DNA of 32,910 nucleotides, taken from NCBI GenBank assembly GCA_011392765.1, contig WYCW01000002.1, positions 1 through 32,910 on the forward strand, given 5' to 3'. The position numbers were made by a program, and so were the translations under genes. Below, piece after piece: positions 30,633 to 32,910 of the stretch. The notes below the pieces were generated by a model. The model was given only the letters and a program-made list of their open reading frames with translations, ran no database searches and was not told the origin of the DNA. How positions within the stretch are numbered: position 1 is the first letter of the stretch; every line of letters starts with the position of its first letter. Source of the stretch: Candidatus Thiosymbion ectosymbiont of Catanema sp. Cochon2018 (lineage in GTDB: Bacteria > Pseudomonadota > Gammaproteobacteria > Chromatiales > Chromatiaceae).

Positions 30633-31475
30633 ATGCGAGTGAAAGACAAATATCTCAATCCCTTTACGGATTTTGGTTTCAAGAAGCTATTTGGCGTCGA
30701 GCCGAATAAAGACATCCTGATCGATTTTCTCAATGAGCTGCTGCGTAAGGATGAAGGAAAAATCAAGGAAATTACTTACCTGTCACCGGAACAGATCGGA
30801 AGAACCAGTGGTGATAGGAAAGCCATCTTCGACCTTTATTGTGAAAACGAGCAAGGCGAAAAATTCATCGTCGAGATGCAGAAGGCAAAACAGAACTATT
30901 TCAAGGACAGGAGCATCTACTACTCGACCTTTCCGATCCGGAGTCAGGCCCAACAGGGCGGTTGGGATTTTGAACTGAAATCGGTTTACACTATCGGCAT
31001 ATTGGATTTCGTCTTCGACGAAGACAAGGGTAGTGACCAGGTCTTTCATCATGAAGTACAATTATTCGATAAGAGCGTACAAGCGGTTTTCTATGACAAA
31101 CTGACCTATATTTATCTCGAAATGCCGAAATTCACGAAAACCATCGATGAACTGGAAACCCATTTTGACAACTGGCTTTATGTGCTGAAAAATCTCGAGA
31201 ATCTGACGGACAGACCCGCGCAGTTACGGGAAAGCATCTTTACCAAGCTTTTTGAACAGGCAGAAATCGCGAATTTCGATGATGAAGAATACAGTGAATA
31301 TGAAGAGAGCCTGAAGATCTATCGCGATTTAAAGAATTCAATCGATACAGCGAGAGAAGAGGGCAGAGAAGAGGAGAAAATCACGATCGCCGGAAAGTTG
31401 AAACAACAACAGGTACCACCTGAGATCATTTCCCGAAGCACCGGATTACGAATAGAAGAAATCGAGAAATTATAA
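30633..31475 (+). CDS. Rpn-family recombination-promoting nuclease / putative transposase (PD-(D/E)XK)
   Basis: A 280-residue protein. The opening LNPFTDFGFKKLFG and INxLL-like helix (DILIDFLNELL) are family hallmarks. The nuclease core has Asp67 (AIFDLYCEN) and Glu81-x-Gln83 (FIVEMQKAKQ), the PD-(D/E)xK variant with Gln in place of Lys. The C-terminal tail is a charged helix with EEGREEEKITIAGKLKQQQ and a terminal IISRSTGLRIEEIEKL segment, typical of this group. E. coli Rpn proteins promote recA-independent recombination; some act in phage defence. GGAG lies upstream of the ATG. It is bracketed by MITEs but has no terminal repeats of its own. Confidence 0.88.
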   Translation: MRVKDKYLNPFTDFGFKKLFGVEPNKDILIDFLNELLRKDEGKIKEITYLSPEQIGRTSGDRKAIFDLYCENEQGEKFIVEMQKAKQNYFKDRSIYYSTFPIRSQAQQGGWDFELKSVYTIGILDFVFDEDKGSDQVFHHEVQLFDKSVQAVFYDKLTYIYLEMPKFTKTIDELETHFDNWLYVLKNLENLTDRPAQLRESIFTKLFEQAEIANFDDEEYSEYEESLKIYRDLKNSIDTAREEGREEEKITIAGKLKQQQVPPEIISRSTGLRIEEIEKL

Positions 31476-31572
31476 TCAATTACCCCCTGTTTTTGCCATC
31501 TATGGCACCTGGATTCCGGCAATCCCTGCTGGAATGATGAGTTCCCGCTTCAGCGTCGTTCCGAGTGGGGGG

Positions 31573-31754
31573 CAATGCCCTTAAGTTAGCTGTTGGCCAT
31601 TCACCGATGCGGAAGAGAAAACTACGAATCACGCGAATTTCCGCGAATAAGATCCCTCCCCTCGGTTCGGGATGACAATTTTCGCGAGGATTCGCGTGAT
31701 TCGTAGTTTCTTCTCTTACTTTGCCGACCGGTAGCGCTTAACTTAATGGCATTG
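31573..31754. repeat. MITE B copy 2, enlarged to 182 bp
   Basis: CAATGCCCTTAAGTTAGCTG and TTAACTTAATGGCATTG mark the ends; the left end carries one substitution. The core (31618-31709) is the same CGAAT hairpin as in copy 1, but the loop holds ATCCCTCCCCTCGGTTCGGG. No clear target duplication is visible, so it may have been rearranged. Confidence 0.85.
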
Positions 31755-31760
31755 ATGCCC

Positions 31761-31955
31761 AACCAGCCGTTGGAGAGCCAAGGTAGGTCGAAATCGGGAT
31801 CGGTATCGCAATCGGAATCTCGATTTCGATCCCGATTACGATCACGATCACGACAACGAGAGAGGTTAGACGTTTGCGAAATTTGACTCATTTGCACAAA
31901 ATCTGGTCATTCAAGGAATCCTAGCGAGGTTTCGCCTCAGACCGACGAGGCATGA
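31761..31955. repeat. Composite repeat: GATCNN hexamers, TTTGACTCATTTG module, GAGGC mini-hairpin
   Basis: CAACCAGCCGTTGGAGAGC and GTAGGTCGAAATCGGGATCG (31761-31806) are the inverse of 7740-7780. The hexamer run to 31860 is followed by GAGGTTAGACGTTTGCGAAA, CATTCAAGGAATCCTAG, and CGAGGTTTCGCCTCAGACC. Gene-free. Confidence 0.78.
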
Positions 31956-31980
31956 GTCTTCTGTCAAGGAGGTAAAGATT

Positions 31981-32057
31981 TTTTATCCACAGATTACGCA
32001 GATTTCCGCAGATTATTTCATTCTTAATCTGCGAAAATCTGCGTAATCTGTGGACAA
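31981..32057. repeat. Phased hairpin, CGCAGATT family (copy 2)
   Basis: TTTTATCCACAGATTACGCA and its partner ATCTGCGTAATCTGTGGAC form a hairpin around a short ATTTCATTC loop. It is the second full copy of the 14088-14165 element. The sequence around it, between the Rpn-type gene and the transposase, has no gene. Confidence 0.88.
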
Positions 32058-32123
32058 AAAAGAGATCGAAACGCTCAGCAAACCGCATCATTGAGTGCAC
32101 GCAAAATTTGACTCATTTGTAAA

Positions 32124-32222
32124 GGGCACCTTGAAAAATAGGTATTTTCACCAATCAAGCGACTCTAACCCATTGATTATCCAGATATGCCGTTGCCGAA
32201 AACCGTATTTTTCAAAGTGCCC
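32124..32222. mobile_element. MITE E copy 2, inserted into another repeat
   Basis: The 99-bp element GGGCACCTTGAAAAATAGG ... CAAAGTGCCC is flanked by TAAA at 32120-32123 and 32223-32226. Its target is the TTTGACTCATTTGTAAAG module. The uninterrupted form at about 19434-19450 shows how the two halves rejoin. Confidence 0.88.
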
Positions 32223-32233
32223 TAAAGCTACGG

Positions 32234-32408
32234 GTCCCTCAAGGATCCTAGCGAGGCGTTGCCTCAGACCGACGAGGCGTGATCATCGCTCTCTCGCGAT
32301 CGAAAACGGAACCGTGATCGTGATCGTAGTCGTAATCGGAGACGCCAGGCAAAGCGGGCAGGGAAAACCTGATGGCTACGGGTTTCGACTCGGCACCTGG
32401 CCGGGACC
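32234..32408. repeat. 175-bp dispersed block, second copy of 19451-19619
   Basis: Same order of modules as the first copy: TCCCTCAAGGATCCTAGCG, GAGGC mini-hairpin, GATCNN hexamers and CACCTGGCCGGGAC. It has one extra GTGATC hexamer and ends where the insertion-sequence end begins. Confidence 0.85.
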
Positions 32409-32506
32409 CAGGGCAAATGCATCAGAATATTAGGATATATTTCTAAAGAAAGCATGCTATAACCTCCGCAACCTGCTGCTGAAGCAATGTTACGGAGGTT
32501 CAAGAG
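32409..32506 (+). promoter_or_regulatory. Putative left end and leader hairpin of an ISAs1-type insertion sequence
   Basis: CAGGGCAAATGCATCAG at 32409 is a plausible outer end. AACCTCCGCAAC (32461-32472) pairs with GTTACGGAGGTT (32489-32500), 11 of 12 positions. The second arm contains the GGAGGT that serves the TTG start at 32507. The hairpin would therefore hide the ribosome binding site and damp translation of the transposase. Confidence 0.55.
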
Positions 32507-32818
32507 TTGTCGTTCGAAGATTCGGATTACTCGCTGATCAAGCATTTTCGCCATCTGGAAGATCCACGGGAGAGCACGAAATCTCGTCATAACTTGCTGG
32601 ATATGATTGCCATTTCGATTGCTGCGGTGATCTGTGGTGCCAACGACTGGGTGAGCATCGCCGCGTTCGCCCGGGCCAAGGAGGCGTGGCTGCGCCAGTT
32701 TCTGGATCTGGGCAACGGGATTCCCTCGCACGATACCTTCGGGCGGGTGTTCTCTCTGCTCGCGCCATCGGCGTTCGAGGCGTGCTTTCGATCGTGGGTG
32801 AGCGCGGTTCGCCAATAC
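32507..32818 (+). pseudogene. ISAs1-family transposase, N-terminal fragment
   Basis: From a TTG with GGAGGT eight bases upstream, about 104 residues match the N-terminal part of ISAs1-family transposases: LIKHFRHLEDPRESTKSRHN, LLDMIAISIAAVICGANDW, AWLRQFLDLGNGIPSHDTF, then GRVFSLLAPSAFEACFRSWV. After SAVRQYL the frame enters the GAGGC mini-hairpin repeat at about 32820 and stops at 32863. The catalytic DDE domain (usually beginning IAIDGKTLRRS) is absent from the remaining window. The element is truncated here, or interrupted by the repeat with the rest lying beyond the window. Confidence 0.85.
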
Positions 32819-32819
32819 C

Positions 32820-32855
32820 TAACGAGGCATCGCCTCAGACCGACGAGTCATGAGT
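32820..32855. repeat. GAGGC mini-hairpin repeat interrupting the transposase
   Basis: AACGAGGCATCGCCTCAGAC and CGACGAGTCATGAG form the same repeat seen at 14031, 19466, 31920 and 32249. Here it stands at the breakpoint of transposase homology. Confidence 0.75.
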
Positions 32856-32910
32856 GGGTATAGGAAAGTCCCGGTTGATCAACCACAGGCTGTGCTATGG
32901 TTATTAGCCG

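Noticed and set aside
30633-31475. Considered as the transposase that mobilises the neighbouring 99-bp MITE
   Set aside because: Rpn-type PD-(D/E)XK proteins are not known to use such ends, the gene is not flanked by the MITE ends on both sides, and the second MITE copy is remote.

Overview
The window looks like a chromosomal segment of a gammaproteobacterium that is heavily loaded with short repeats. The ancestral genes are GC-rich and give typical gammaproteobacterial neighbourhoods: a Na+-pumping acyl-CoA decarboxylase operon, tRNA-Lys, mtnA/mtaD/ubiG/yciK, mgtE, yjbQ and a DUF1302 outer-membrane cluster. The accessory genes (the integron cassette and the C39/beta-barrel cluster) are visibly more AT-rich. 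The mixture recalls repeat-rich sulfur-oxidizing lineages of the Chromatiales/Thiotrichales type, perhaps symbionts, but no marker here proves that.

Layout. Positions 1-1872 are the head of an integron: an attC site, one cassette holding a frameshifted secreted transglutaminase-like gene, an attI junction, a LexA-like box and a 28-codon stump of the integrase. Positions 2408-6880 hold a minus-strand operon for methylmalonyl-CoA decarboxylation (carboxyltransferase, gamma subunit, biotin carrier, beta Na+ pump) plus methylmalonyl-CoA epimerase, with a small monooxygenase-fold gene upstream. After about 1.1 kb of repeats come tRNA-Lys(TTT) and mtnA, divergent from mtaD.

From 9439 to 20513 the gene order mtaD-ubiG-yciK, which is contiguous (with a phosphatase gene) in Pseudomonas, is spread over 11 kb. 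The material between holds a DUF1828-type gene set with a frameshift, a toxin-antitoxin pair with a beheaded toxin, a NACHT-ATPase/formylglycine-generating-enzyme-fold protein carrying a 132-codon low-complexity expansion, a squalene/phytoene-synthase-like gene and many repeats.

Positions 20841-24111 are the most interesting block. A near-consensus promoter inside an inverted repeat precedes a secreted Lys/Glu coiled-coil plus Ser/Thr-repeat protein with a GG-leader-like motif, then an outer-membrane beta-barrel protein, then a periplasmic C39-type cysteine peptidase. Together they read as a compact surface-fibre export system resembling Fap in logic. Then follow mgtE, yjbQ, a 5'-truncated cobC/cobD remnant, a LolA-like/DUF1302 pair, an Rpn-type PD-(D/E)XK nuclease and the truncated start of an ISAs1-family transposase.

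The intergenic DNA is almost entirely repeat-derived. At least five MITE-like shells can be defined by terminal inverted repeats, three of them with clear or plausible target duplications. Several carry, or alternate with, hairpin cores built from a 9-10 bp phased unit ending in GAT, GATT, GAAT or similar. The same architecture recurs with unrelated consensus sequences inside unrelated shells, which is the most unusual structural theme of the window.
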